Shown: piece after piece, positions 51,575-60,940 of the stretch
Layout: each line of letters opens with the position of its first letter
Position numbering within the stretch: the first letter of the stretch is position 1
NCBI GenBank assembly: GCA_028869135.1
Contig: JAGWTC010000003.1
Location: 1-64,000, forward strand
DNA: 64,000 bases
Reading direction: 5' to 3'
Source: Rhodocyclaceae bacterium
GTDB lineage: Bacteria > Pseudomonadota > Gammaproteobacteria > Burkholderiales > Rhodocyclaceae
Notes under the pieces: model-generated
Seen by the model: only the letters and a program-made list of their open reading frames with translations
Told to the model about the DNA's origin: nothing
Databases searched by the model: none
Program-made: the position numbers and the translations under genes

Positions 51575-52171
51575 TCAGTTTGATTGCCAGAGGATGAGGC
51601 GATTGTTGGCAGGCATTTCATGATCGTCCAGCAGCTTAAGGCCGGCTTCCTCGGCCAGCGCATTGACGGCCTCGAAATCGCGGATGCCGCGCTTCGGATT
51701 ATCAGCCTTGAGCGCGGCATCGAAAGCCGCGTTGCTGTCGCTCGTAAAGCGCCCCGCGTAGTTGAACGGCCCGTAGACGGCCAGCATGGCGCCGTCGAGC
51801 AGCACCAGCGGCAATTGCGCAAACAGGCGCTCGACCTCTGGCCAGCCCATGATGTGCAAGGTGTTGGCGGTGAATACGGCGTCGAAGCGGCGTCCCAGCG
51901 GAGCCCAATCGTCATTGACATCGAGCGCCAGCGGCGCCGGCGTATTGGACAAACCCGCCTCGTCCAGCCATTGCTGTATGCCGCGCAGAGAGGACTGGCG
52001 TTCCGACGTCTGCCAGCGCAGTTGCGGCATCGCGGCCGCAAAGTGAACCGCATGCTGGCCGGTGCCGCTGCCGACTTCGAGAACGCGAGACCGCCCGCTG
52101 AAGTGCTGCTTCAGGACATTGAGGATGGGATCGCGATTGCGCTCGCAGGCGGGCGCGAAAGGTTTGCTCAT
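51575..52171 (-). CDS. DUF938 SAM-dependent methyltransferase
   Basis: 198 aa. RVLEVGSGTGQHAVHFA is the SAM-binding glycine loop. FAPACERNRDPILNVL and NTLHIMGWPEVERLF are typical of the DUF938 family. The substrate is not known. It lies 8 bp after the transpeptidase-acetyltransferase gene and may be co-transcribed with it. Confidence 0.88.
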   Translation of the reverse strand: MSKPFAPACERNRDPILNVLKQHFSGRSRVLEVGSGTGQHAVHFAAAMPQLRWQTSERQSSLRGIQQWLDEAGLSNTPAPLALDVNDDWAPLGRRFDAVFTANTLHIMGWPEVERLFAQLPLVLLDGAMLAVYGPFNYAGRFTSDSNAAFDAALKADNPKRGIRDFEAVNALAEEAGLKLLDDHEMPANNRLILWQSN

Positions 52172-52179
52172 CGCACTCT

Positions 52180-53067
52180 TTAAAGCATGCGCGTCATGCT
52201 GATATGCGGAATGCCGGCTTCCATGTACTCGCGGCCTTGGGCAATGCAGCCATAGTGCGCATAGAAGCCGGCGGCATGCGTCTGCGCATGCAACTCAATC
52301 TTCGGCATGCCGGAGAATTTGGCCGCTTGCAGCAAACGTTCGAACAATGCGCTGCCAACCTCCTTGCCGCGCCAGCCGGGCAAGACTGCCATGCGCCCGA
52401 TACGGCCGTCGGGTAGCAGGCGCCCCGTACCAATCGCCTGGCCTTCGGCATTGCGCGCGATGGCATGGCGACAGACGACATCGAATTCATCCCACTCCAG
52501 ATCGGCCGGCACTTGCTGTTCTTGCACGAACACCGTTTCGCGAACGGCGCGCGCGGCTGACTGCAGATCGCTCCAGCTACCGTCTTCGACCGCAAACTCG
52601 ACAATGCTGACCGGCGTATAGACGGGTACCCGGTCAAACAATTCGATCACGTCGGCGTTGCGCATGCGGATGCAGCCATGCGATTCGGGCACGCCCATTG
52701 GCGCGCTTTCGGCGCAGCCGTGGATATAAATGTAGCGGCGCATGGTATCAACATCGCCGAGACGGTTGACCCCCGGTTCGGTGCCCGAAAGCCAGAGGAT
52801 GCGGCTGAGTATCCAGTCCTTGCCCGGCTCATCCTGCTCCGGCGCCCATATCTCGCCGGTCGGGCGGCGGCCCTTGAACACGGTGAAGGGCGGCATGCCC
52901 TCGCCTATCCGGGCGCGAACGATGTGGCGGCCGGTCGGCGTGCAGTAGCTGCCGCTCAGCTGCCCGGCCCCGTTCTTCGCCGTCGATACCGGATAGCGAC
53001 GCAGCAGCATGCCGTCGCCATCGATCAACTCCAGTGTCTGGGCGGGAAGGCTGATACGAATATGCAT
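52180..53067 (-). CDS. L,D-transpeptidase (YkuD) fused to GNAT acetyltransferase
   Basis: 295 aa from the ATG at 53067. Residues 1-145 are a YkuD domain with the catalytic HGC...SHGCIRM set (IHGCAESAPMG, PESHGCIRM). Residues of about 150-295 are a GNAT domain with acetyl-CoA loop VLPGWRGKEVGSALF. No signal peptide or lipobox is present, so the protein seems cytoplasmic, which is odd for a peptidoglycan cross-linker. The reading frame is continuous across the junction. An upstream extension to 53133 overlaps tadA and is rejected. Confidence 0.87.
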   Translation of the reverse strand: MHIRISLPAQTLELIDGDGMLLRRYPVSTAKNGAGQLSGSYCTPTGRHIVRARIGEGMPPFTVFKGRRPTGEIWAPEQDEPGKDWILSRILWLSGTEPGVNRLGDVDTMRRYIYIHGCAESAPMGVPESHGCIRMRNADVIELFDRVPVYTPVSIVEFAVEDGSWSDLQSAARAVRETVFVQEQQVPADLEWDEFDVVCRHAIARNAEGQAIGTGRLLPDGRIGRMAVLPGWRGKEVGSALFERLLQAAKFSGMPKIELHAQTHAAGFYAHYGCIAQGREYMEAGIPHISMTRML

Positions 53068-53072
53068 GAAAA

Positions 53073-53591
<519 letters not shown>

Positions 53592-53629
53592 CTACCGACA
53601 GGCCAATGCCCGGGCGCTATTCTGGACGC

Positions 53630-55642
53630 ATGGAAAAGACGGCGAAACCAAGTACCCGCGAAGGGGTAATGTTTGGCTTGGCGCTGCTCGCACTGGCCGC
53701 AGTGGCCTTCGTTTACGCCTTCCAGTGGAAGTTGCTGCGCGAGCCGATCAATCACTACGTCAGTGAAAAGACCGGGCGCTATTTCGCCATCAACGGCGAC
53801 CTGCAGGTGAAGCCCGGACGGGTCACCGACATCGTCCTGCGCCAGGTCCGCTTCGACAACCCCGACTGGGCCAGCGGCGACACCATGGCGACGGCCGATC
53901 TGATCGTCCTTTCGGTGGACATCCTGCCCTTGCTGAGCGGGCGCGTCGTGCTCGACAATCTCACTATGCAAGGCGCCAACGTCAGCCTGGAACGCAGCAT
54001 CGACGGCAAACGCAACTGGACGCTGGCCAGGAGCGAGGACGCCAGCGCTTCGACGCCGGAAATACGCAAGCTGACGATACGCAACAGCCTGATCCGCTAC
54101 AAGGATCCGATCTACCAGGCCGAGCTGCAGGCACAGGTCAATACCGACGACACAGATCCGGTGATGCCGATGCGCATCAACCTCTCCGGTAGCTACAGGA
54201 ACACTCCGATTTCAGCCACCGCCGCGACGGGCAGCGTACTCAGCCTGAGGAATTCGTCGACGCTGTTCCCTGCCCGCGCGGAAGGCAAGGTCGGCAAGAC
54301 CTCGATCAAGATCGACGGCACCCTGGCCGACCTGATCGAAGGCGGGATCATCGATGCCAGGCTCGCCGTCGCCGGCCCCGATCTCGGCCTGCTCTACCCC
54401 ATCATTCCGCTGGCGCTGCCGACCACACCACCTTACCGGGTCAGCGGCCAGCTCAAGCGCAACGGCAATGTGTACCGCTTCGAGGATTTCGACGGTACCG
54501 TCGGCAAAAGCGATATCCACGGTACGGCAAGCTATGCGGCCGGAAGTCCGCCCATGCTCAAGGCAGTTTTGAACAGCAAACAGCTCGATCTGGCCGATCT
54601 GGGGCCGCTGATCGGCGCCAGGCCGCCAGCCGCGGAGCGCGAGAAAAGCGAGGCCGCAAACGGCAGCGCCGGCGACAAGGCCCCGCACAAGATGCTGCCC
54701 GATCGGCCTTTCCGGCTCGAACGGCTGAATGCCATGAATGCCGACGTCACGCTGGCCGCGGGCCGAATATTGCGCCCCAGCGAAGTTCCGCTGGAGGACA
54801 TGCGCGTTCATCTGCTGCTGGACAACGGCATGCTCACGCTGGCGCCGCTGGAGTTCGGATTTTCCGGCGGCAAGATTGCCGCCAAGCTCAAGCTCGATGG
54901 CCGCCAGAGTCCGATTGCGGCACAAGCCGAGATCGATCTGCGCAACGTCAAGCTGCGCCAGTTGCTGCCCGAAAACCGGACCATGCGCGCCAGTATCGGT
55001 ACTGTGGGCGCGCACATCAGGCTGAACGGCACGGGCGACAGCGTGGCCGGCATGCTCGCCAGCGCCAACGGCGACGCCAGCCTTGCAATGGCCGGCGGCG
55101 AGCTGTCCGGCCTGCTGCTGGAGGCCATCAATCTCAACGGCACCGGCATCCTGAAGTACCTGGCTTTCGGCGACAAGTCGCTGCCGAACCGTTGCTCGGC
55201 CGCCAGCTTCGATGTGAAGAACGGCGTCGCCACCAGCCGCGCCATGGTTTTCGACACCGCTCTCAGCAATATCAGGGGCGAAGGGCGGATCGATTTCAAG
55301 CACGAGCACCTCGACATTCGCCTGAACTCCAGGCCCAAGCACAAATCCATCCTTGTCGCCCGTACGCCGATCCATATCGAAGGCCCGTTTTCCAATCCGG
55401 GCTATGCGCTCGAAGCCGGTCCGCTGCTGGCGCGCGGCGGCGCCGCGGCGGCGCTGGCCGTGCTCAATCCACTTGCCGCCGTGCTCGCACTGGTCGAAAC
55501 CGGGCCCGGCAAGGACGCCAATTGCGCTCAGCTCATGGCTCAGGTTGCGGATGCCCAGCGCGAAGCGAAACGCTCGGGCAAACCCAGCGAACTGCCGACA
55601 CCGGAACTGCAACCGCTGGACAAGAAGGATCCGCGGGAATAG
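53630..55642 (+). CDS. AsmA-family membrane-anchored protein
   Basis: 670 aa from the ATG at 53630 (the frame runs back to 53606). One N-terminal membrane helix (MFGLALLALAAVAFVYAF) is followed by a long beta-rich periplasmic part with the AsmA motifs FDNPDWASGDTMATADLIV (quoted within limits) and a C-terminal AsmA_2 domain (NGTGILKYLAFG). AsmA-like proteins are thought to carry phospholipid between membranes. Single gene, convergent with the lipoprotein gene at 55744. Confidence 0.9.
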   Translation: MEKTAKPSTREGVMFGLALLALAAVAFVYAFQWKLLREPINHYVSEKTGRYFAINGDLQVKPGRVTDIVLRQVRFDNPDWASGDTMATADLIVLSVDILPLLSGRVVLDNLTMQGANVSLERSIDGKRNWTLARSEDASASTPEIRKLTIRNSLIRYKDPIYQAELQAQVNTDDTDPVMPMRINLSGSYRNTPISATAATGSVLSLRNSSTLFPARAEGKVGKTSIKIDGTLADLIEGGIIDARLAVAGPDLGLLYPIIPLALPTTPPYRVSGQLKRNGNVYRFEDFDGTVGKSDIHGTASYAAGSPPMLKAVLNSKQLDLADLGPLIGARPPAAEREKSEAANGSAGDKAPHKMLPDRPFRLERLNAMNADVTLAAGRILRPSEVPLEDMRVHLLLDNGMLTLAPLEFGFSGGKIAAKLKLDGRQSPIAAQAEIDLRNVKLRQLLPENRTMRASIGTVGAHIRLNGTGDSVAGMLASANGDASLAMAGGELSGLLLEAINLNGTGILKYLAFGDKSLPNRCSAASFDVKNGVATSRAMVFDTALSNIRGEGRIDFKHEHLDIRLNSRPKHKSILVARTPIHIEGPFSNPGYALEAGPLLARGGAAAALAVLNPLAAVLALVETGPGKDANCAQLMAQVADAQREAKRSGKPSELPTPELQPLDKKDPRE

Positions 55643-55697
55643 CCGGCGGCCATGCTGCGACAGACTGTGTATGACTGGGTTTGCCAGCAGCGCCCAT

Positions 55698-55722
55698 AAA
55701 AAAGCCCCGCACATTGCGGGGC
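55698..55722 (-). terminator. Intrinsic terminator of the 55744 lipoprotein gene
   Basis: GCCCCGC / GCGGGGC, 7-bp stem with a 5-nt loop, with a T-run on the minus strand (plus-strand A6 at 55698-55703). Confidence 0.85.
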
Positions 55723-55743
55723 CTGGCTGCCAATAAGTCAGCC

Positions 55744-56277
55744 TCAGAAAGCCTGCAATTGTTGAAGGAGGGACTTTAGGTTTTCCAATATTGAGCGCTC
55801 GTTGGCGATGCGTAGACGTTCGATGGCGACAAAGGCATCAGACACAGTCGCGGTCCCGGTGGCGTTTACGGGGATGGTCCGCTTGTCCGAACTGCCGTCG
55901 GCTGCCTCAAGCGTATATACGATGGACGACTTGACATCGAGAGTCAGCCCGAACACCGGCTGATCCAACTCCTTCAGTTCCGCAGACAAGCGATATTTGC
56001 CTTTCTGATCGGTAGCCGGTTGATAACCGGCAATAGCCAAGGTGTCGACCAGCGCTTTCTTGAAGTTTTCGTTATCGACTTGGGACGTCCACAATGGGTT
56101 GGTTTCTTTTCCGCCCGTGATCGCCGCAACTTCCACTTGTCCCTTGAGTTTCGGGTTAGGCGCTGCGGTCTGTGGCCCGGGTTGTACTGTCATCGCCTGG
56201 TAAGTAGCCGGAGTAGCGCAACCGACCAGCACTGATGTCAGTGCAGACAGAAATATCAATGTCTTGAAACCTTTCAC
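55744..56277 (-). CDS. Hypothetical lipoprotein
   Basis: 177 aa. Lipobox VLVGC at residues 16-20 after a hydrophobic leader. The mature domain (VEVAAITGGKETNPLWTSQV, FKKALVDTLAIAGY, KYRLSAELKELDQPVFGLT) has the look of YajG-like or TRAP-type periplasmic domains. It carries no catalytic motif. It is followed by a terminator. Function unknown. Confidence 0.75.
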   Translation of the reverse strand: MKGFKTLIFLSALTSVLVGCATPATYQAMTVQPGPQTAAPNPKLKGQVEVAAITGGKETNPLWTSQVDNENFKKALVDTLAIAGYQPATDQKGKYRLSAELKELDQPVFGLTLDVKSSIVYTLEAADGSSDKRTIPVNATGTATVSDAFVAIERLRIANERSILENLKSLLQQLQAF

Positions 56278-56308
56278 TCGACTCTCCCTTTATGAAATGA
56301 AATCGTAC

Positions 56309-56698
56309 TTACTCACATGGCGGTTGCAGTACTACAGTCAGGCTGTCCGGATAATCAAAACCGTTGCCGCTTTGGGTATCGATCAAATAACCGACCCCGC
56401 CGCCGATCAAAATGTTTCCCCAGGTTCCGCCATTGTTTTTCGATACATAGACATTCTCACCTTTGGACGAACCCTTCTGGCAGCGTACAAGAAGCCCTTC
56501 GTAAGACTTGCTGATGGAGACGGAGCCCGGACTGCCGACCGACCACTCGCCTTTATCATTTTTGAGCAGACAACTCGCGTTGGAAACCAGTCGTCCTTCA
56601 CAAACGGTTCGGACACTAATCGTTTGAATGCCCGGCTGAGTGACGGAAGCACAAGCGGACAGACCCCAAACGAGGAACAATGGCAACCAGAATCGCAT
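56309..56698 (-). CDS. Small hypothetical lipoprotein
   Basis: 129 aa. Leader MRFWLPLFLVWGLSAC with lipobox LSAC. Three further Cys pairs are possible (VRTVCEG, NASCLLKND, VRCQKGS, QPPCE). NILIGGGVGYLIDTQSGNGFDYP is a Gly-rich segment seen in small phage- or curli-associated lipoproteins. It is 31 bp before the gene at 55744 and probably co-transcribed with it. Confidence 0.72.
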   Translation of the reverse strand: MRFWLPLFLVWGLSACASVTQPGIQTISVRTVCEGRLVSNASCLLKNDKGEWSVGSPGSVSISKSYEGLLVRCQKGSSKGENVYVSKNNGGTWGNILIGGGVGYLIDTQSGNGFDYPDSLTVVLQPPCE

Positions 56699-56746
56699 AT
56701 TCCACCTGCAGTTGAAGGTGGCGAGATTCTATATGAAACGGAAATA

Positions 56747-56778
56747 AAAAAAGCCCCGCGGAAGCGGGGCTTTTTTTA
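56747..56778. terminator. Bidirectional intrinsic terminator after ahpF
   Basis: GCCCCGC-GGAA-GCGGGGC with A7 before and T7 after forms a strong terminator in both directions. It ends the leftward ahpF transcript. Confidence 0.92.
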
Positions 56779-56793
56779 GCGATAACTCGACCC

Positions 56794-58389
56794 TCAGGCG
56801 GCCTTGGCCTCTTCGTCCTCTTCCACGGAACTGCGGATCAGGTAATCGAAGGCAGCCAGCGCGGCCTTGGAGCCCTCACCCATCGAGATGATGATCTGCT
56901 TGTACGGCACCGTCGTCACGTCGCCGGCCGCAAACACGCCGATGGCGGAGGTCTGGCCCTTGGCATCGACTTCGATCTCGCCGAACTTCGACAGATTGAT
57001 GGCGCCCTTGACGAAGTCCGAGTTCGGCAGCAGTCCGATCTGAACAAAGACGCCGTCGAGCGCCAGCGTGTGCTCGGCGCCGGTGGCGCGGTCCTTGTAG
57101 ACCAGGCCGTTCACCTTGCCGTCGGCGCCCGTCACTTCGGTGCTCTGCGCGTTCTTGATGACCTTGACGTTGGGCAGGCTGTAGAGCTTCTTTTGCAGCA
57201 CCGCGTCGGCCTTGAGGTCGGGCGCGAACTCGAGCAGGGTCACCGAGCCGACGATGCCGGCCAGATCGATCGCCGCTTCGACGCCGGAGTTGCCGCCGCC
57301 GACCACCGCCACCGGCTTGCCCTTGAACAGGGGGCCGTCGCAGTGCGGGCAGTAAGCCACGCCGTGACCGCGATACTCGCGCTCGCCCGGTACGCCGAGT
57401 TCGCGCCAGCGTGCGCCGGTGGCCAGGATCACGCTCTTGGATTTGAGCGAACCGCCATTCTCGAGCTTGACCTCGACCAGGCCGCCCGGCTTCGTGGCCG
57501 GCACGATGCCGGCGGCGCGCTGCAGGTTCATGATGTCCACGTCGTACATCTTGACGTGGTTTTCCATGGCGGCGACGAGCTTGGGCCCTTCGGTGTAGTC
57601 GACCGAGATGAAGTTCTCGATGCCCAGCGTATCCATGACCTGGCCGCCGAAACGTTCGGCCACGATGCCGGTACGGATGCCCTTGCGCGCCGAGTAGATG
57701 GCCGCAGCCGCGCCGGCCGGGCCGCCGCCGACGATGAGCACGTCGAAGGCGTCCTTGGCGGACAGCTTGGCCGCATCGCGTTCGGCCGACTTGGTGTCGA
57801 GCTTGGCGACGATCTCGGCGAGGCTCATGCGGCCTTGCGAGAAATGCTCGCCATTCAGGTAGATCGTGGGCACGGCCATGATCTTCTTTTCCTCGACCTC
57901 GTCTTGGAACATGCCGCCGTCGACCATGGTCGCGCTGACCTTGGGATTGAGCACGGCCATCAGGTTCAGGGCCTGCACGATGTCCGGACAGTTGTGGCAG
58001 GACAGCGAAATATAGGTAACGAAGTTGAATTCACCTTCCAAGCTCGAGATCTGCTCCAGCAGATCGGCCTCTTCCTTGGCGGGATGGCCGCCGGCCTGCA
58101 GTAGGGCCAGGATCAGCGAGGTGAATTCATGTCCCATCGGCAGGCCCGCAAAGCGGATCTTCATGTCGCTGCCGATGCGATTGATGGCGAAAGACGGCGT
58201 GCGCAGCGCGCTGTCGCTGGTCTCGCGCCAGGTAACCTTGTCGGAGAGGCCGGCGATATCCTGGACCAGTGCCAGCACTTCCCTGGACTGCTCGCTGCTG
58301 TCCACGTTGGCAATAATTTCGATGGGGTAAACCACCTTTTCCAGATAGGCCTTCAATTGGGCCTTGATTGCATCGTCCAGCATGTGCAT
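56794..58389 (-). CDS. ahpF: Alkyl hydroperoxide reductase subunit F
   Basis: 531 aa flavoprotein that passes electrons from NADH to AhpC. The N-terminal double-thioredoxin fold has CHNC near residue 128. The FAD-binding [10 protein letters not shown] and the redox pair CPHCDG near 345 follow, then [11 protein letters not shown]. Ends with an acidic tail. It lies 79 bp after ahpC on the same strand. Confidence 0.95.
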   Translation of the reverse strand: MHMLDDAIKAQLKAYLEKVVYPIEIIANVDSSEQSREVLALVQDIAGLSDKVTWRETSDSALRTPSFAINRIGSDMKIRFAGLPMGHEFTSLILALLQAGGHPAKEEADLLEQISSLEGEFNFVTYISLSCHNCPDIVQALNLMAVLNPKVSATMVDGGMFQDEVEEKKIMAVPTIYLNGEHFSQGRMSLAEIVAKLDTKSAERDAAKLSAKDAFDVLIVGGGPAGAAAAIYSARKGIRTGIVAERFGGQVMDTLGIENFISVDYTEGPKLVAAMENHVKMYDVDIMNLQRAAGIVPATKPGGLVEVKLENGGSLKSKSVILATGARWRELGVPGEREYRGHGVAYCPHCDGPLFKGKPVAVVGGGNSGVEAAIDLAGIVGSVTLLEFAPDLKADAVLQKKLYSLPNVKVIKNAQSTEVTGADGKVNGLVYKDRATGAEHTLALDGVFVQIGLLPNSDFVKGAINLSKFGEIEVDAKGQTSAIGVFAAGDVTTVPYKQIIISMGEGSKAALAAFDYLIRSSVEEDEEAKAA

Positions 58390-58468
58390 CTCCCTTCAGT
58401 TTGATGCCGCCCGGTGCTTGTGGCCCCGGGCGGTATTGCTTCAGCTTAGCTTGTAGCTACGGTGTTAC

Positions 58469-59047
58469 TTAGATCTTGCCAACCAGGTCCAGCGACGGAG
58501 CCAGGGTCTTGTTGCCTTCCTTCCACTTGGCCGGGCAGACTTCACCCGGGTGGGCAGCGGTGTATTGGGCGGCCTTCAGCTTGCGCAGGGTTTCCGACAC
58601 ATCGCGGGCGATTTCGTTGGAATGCACTTCCATGGTCTTGATCACGCCGTCCGGATTGATCACGAAGGTGCCGCGCAGGGCCAGACCTTCTTCAGGGATG
58701 TGCACGCCGAAAGCGTTGGTCAGGGCGTGGGTGGCGTCGCCGATCAGCGGGAACTTGGCCTTGCCGACGGCGGCGGAGGTTTCGTGCCAGACCTTGTGCG
58801 AGAAGTGAGTGTCGGTGGTGACGATGTAGACTTCAGCGCCGGCCTTCTGGAACTCGGCGTAGTTGTCGGCCGCATCTTCGATTTCGGTCGGGCAGTTGAA
58901 GGTGAAGGCGGCGGGCATGAAAATCAGGACCGACCACTTGCCCTTCAGGTCCTTCTCGGTCACTTCGATGAACTCGCCCTTGCCGTTGCGGTTCACGAAA
59001 GCCTGGGCCTTGAAGGGTTGAACTTGGGTATTAATCAGGGACGACAT
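58469..59047 (-). CDS. ahpC: Alkyl hydroperoxide reductase subunit C (peroxiredoxin)
   Basis: 192 aa 2-Cys peroxiredoxin. Peroxidatic Cys in FTFNCPTE near residue 51 and resolving Cys in GEVCPAKW near 171. Reduces H2O2 and organic peroxides. It precedes ahpF, its reductase. An OxyR-like site and promoter lie about 100 bp upstream. Confidence 0.96.
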   Translation of the reverse strand: MSSLINTQVQPFKAQAFVNRNGKGEFIEVTEKDLKGKWSVLIFMPAAFTFNCPTEIEDAADNYAEFQKAGAEVYIVTTDTHFSHKVWHETSAAVGKAKFPLIGDATHALTNAFGVHIPEEGLALRGTFVINPDGVIKTMEVHSNEIARDVSETLRKLKAAQYTAAHPGEVCPAKWKEGNKTLAPSLDLVGKI

Positions 59048-59135
59048 GGGGTTCTCCTTGGGTTGATAAAAACGGTTTAATACCGGGTGTGATGCGATTG
59101 TGCAGCCACGGCCTCAGTAGCGCAAATTGATTGTC

Positions 59136-59166
59136 ACTATATTCACAATAGTGGTTAGCTATTCAA
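59136..59166 (-). promoter_or_regulatory. ahpC promoter with OxyR-like site
   Basis: On the minus strand TTGAAT (59161-59166) and TATAGT (59136-59141) are 19 bp apart. ATAG-N7-CTAT at 59148-59162 fits the OxyR half-site pattern (ATAGnTnnnAnCTAT) with one mismatch on each strand. The element overlaps the last codon of the ydcF-like gene. Confidence 0.6.
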
Positions 59167-59917
59167 AAAGTTTTCGCTGCAGCAAACCGGCCCACTCGTG
59201 CGCCGCGTACCAGCCAGCAAATGCGCTACCTGCCGAGGGCGGATAAAAGAGCGACTCTTCATCATGTGCGGGCGTCAGCAGAAAGCTGGTCGGCGCAGGC
59301 ACGACCTGCAAGCCTTGGGCGCGAAAATAGTCCAATGCCCGCCGCATGTGGGCGGCATGGGTGACCAGGACGATGCGCGTAATGCCCGCCTGTCTGAGCA
59401 TCTCGGCGCCGTAGCGGGCGTTTTCCGCCGTCGTGGCGGAGCGGGTTTCCTGCCACATCGGCTTGACGCCGAAATCGACGCTCAAAGCTTCCGCCATCAG
59501 GGTGGCCTCGGCCGGATTCCGGTCACTGGCATTGCCGCCGCACACCATGATCGGCAGCCCCGTTTCGCGGGCCAGCCGCGCGCCGTAGCGCAAGCGCTCC
59601 AGCGTCACGGCGTTGACGGTGGGCACGCCGTATTCTGGCGCAAAGCCGCGCTGTCCGCCGCCCAGGATGACAATCGCCTGGGCATCCGCTGCGCTCGCTG
59701 CGGCCATGGGCGGCGCCGCGCTCTCCAGTGGGTTCAAGGCAAGACCGACCGCTGCCGGCAGGATAGCCAACACCGCATACAGAACGCCGCACCAGCACAC
59801 GATGGTGCCGGCCTTGCGGCGGCGCCGTTGCAGCAGCAGTCCGGCGATCACCAGCAACAGGGGCGCCGTCGGCGGCAACAGCAGCGTCTCCAGCACGCGG
59901 TGCCAGACGGGCGGCAT
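59159..59917 (-). CDS. YdcF/ElyC-type (DUF218) membrane protein
   Basis: 252 aa. Two N-terminal membrane helices (TAPLLLVIAGLLLQRR, VLYAVLAILPAAVGLAL) and a DUF218 domain with AIVILGGGQRG, VCGGNASDRNPAEATLMAE and LVTHAAHMRRALDYF. ElyC, a relative, affects envelope and lipid-carrier metabolism. Located 9 bp after galE on the same strand. Confidence 0.88.
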   Translation of the reverse strand: MPPVWHRVLETLLLPPTAPLLLVIAGLLLQRRRRKAGTIVCWCGVLYAVLAILPAAVGLALNPLESAAPPMAAASAADAQAIVILGGGQRGFAPEYGVPTVNAVTLERLRYGARLARETGLPIMVCGGNASDRNPAEATLMAEALSVDFGVKPMWQETRSATTAENARYGAEMLRQAGITRIVLVTHAAHMRRALDYFRAQGLQVVPAPTSFLLTPAHDEESLFYPPSAGSAFAGWYAAHEWAGLLQRKLFE

Positions 59918-59926
59918 GGCTGGCGC

Positions 59927-60940
59927 TTACAGCTTGGCCTGATTGGCGGCGCACCACTGCTGCCAGCGCCAGGCATCGCGACACATTGCATCGACTCCGA
60001 ACTCGGCCTGCCAACCCAAGGTCTGCAGAGCATGGGCCGGATCAGCGTAGCAGGTGGCGATATCGCCGGGGCGACGGTCCACTTGCCTGTAGGCAACCTT
60101 GCGGCCGCTGGCCTCTTCGAAGGCGCGGATCATTTCCAGCACGCTATAGCCGCGGCCGGTGCCGAGGTTGGTGGTAAACAGGCCGGGCGTCGCGGCAATG
60201 GCATTCAGCGCCGCCAGATGTCCGCGCGCCAGATCGACGACGTGGATATAGTCGCGGACGCCGGTGCCGTCGGGCGTCGGGTAGTCGCTGCCGAAGACCG
60301 AGAGCTCCTTGAGTTTGCCCACTGCAACCTGCGCCACGAAGGGCAGCAGATTGCTGGGAATGCCGTTGGGGTCTTCGCCGATAATGCCGCTGGCATGCGC
60401 GCCGACCGGGTTGAAGTAGCGCAGCAAGGCGATGCGCCATTCCGGATCGGCGCGATAGACGTCGCGTAGAACGTCCTCGATCATCAACTTGGAACGGCCA
60501 TAAGGATTGGTGGCCGACAGCGGCGCATCTTCGCGAATCGGCACGCTGGCCGGGTCGCCGTACACGGTGGCCGACGACGAGAATACGAGCTGCTTGACGC
60601 CGGCCTCAGCCATGGTTTCGAACAGCGCAACGCTGCCCGAGAAATTATTGTCGTAATAGCGCAGCGGCTGCGCCACTGATTCGCCGACCGCCTTGAGGCC
60701 CGCGAAATGGACAACGGCCGAAATCCGACTCTGTGCGAAAACCTGACGCAAGGCCGCGCGATCGCGAATATCGCCTTCGATGAAGGCCGGCCGTTTGCCC
60801 GCAATCTGTTCAATGCGAGCCAGTACCGACCGCTTGCTGTTGCAGAGATTGTCGAAGATCACAACCTCCTGACCGGCTTGCAGCAGTTCGACGACGGTGT
60901 GCGAACCGATATAGCCGGCACCGCCGGTGACCAGGATCAT
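59927..60940 (-). CDS. galE: UDP-glucose 4-epimerase
   Basis: 337 aa short-chain dehydrogenase fold. NAD loop GGAGYIGSHT, catalytic SSSATVYG and YxxxK (YGRSK). Interconverts UDP-glucose and UDP-galactose for exopolysaccharide or LPS. The start overlaps the manC stop by 4 bp. Confidence 0.95.
   Translation of the reverse strand: MILVTGGAGYIGSHTVVELLQAGQEVVIFDNLCNSKRSVLARIEQIAGKRPAFIEGDIRDRAALRQVFAQSRISAVVHFAGLKAVGESVAQPLRYYDNNFSGSVALFETMAEAGVKQLVFSSSATVYGDPASVPIREDAPLSATNPYGRSKLMIEDVLRDVYRADPEWRIALLRYFNPVGAHASGIIGEDPNGIPSNLLPFVAQVAVGKLKELSVFGSDYPTPDGTGVRDYIHVVDLARGHLAALNAIAATPGLFTTNLGTGRGYSVLEMIRAFEEASGRKVAYRQVDRRPGDIATCYADPAHALQTLGWQAEFGVDAMCRDAWRWQQWCAANQAKL

Noticed and set aside
54212-55714. 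500-aa minus-strand frame opposite the AsmA gene
   Set aside because: Shadow of AsmA, no domain and implausible composition.
57070-58104. 344-aa plus-strand frame opposite ahpF
   Set aside because: ahpF carries all catalytic motifs in the other strand; this frame has none.
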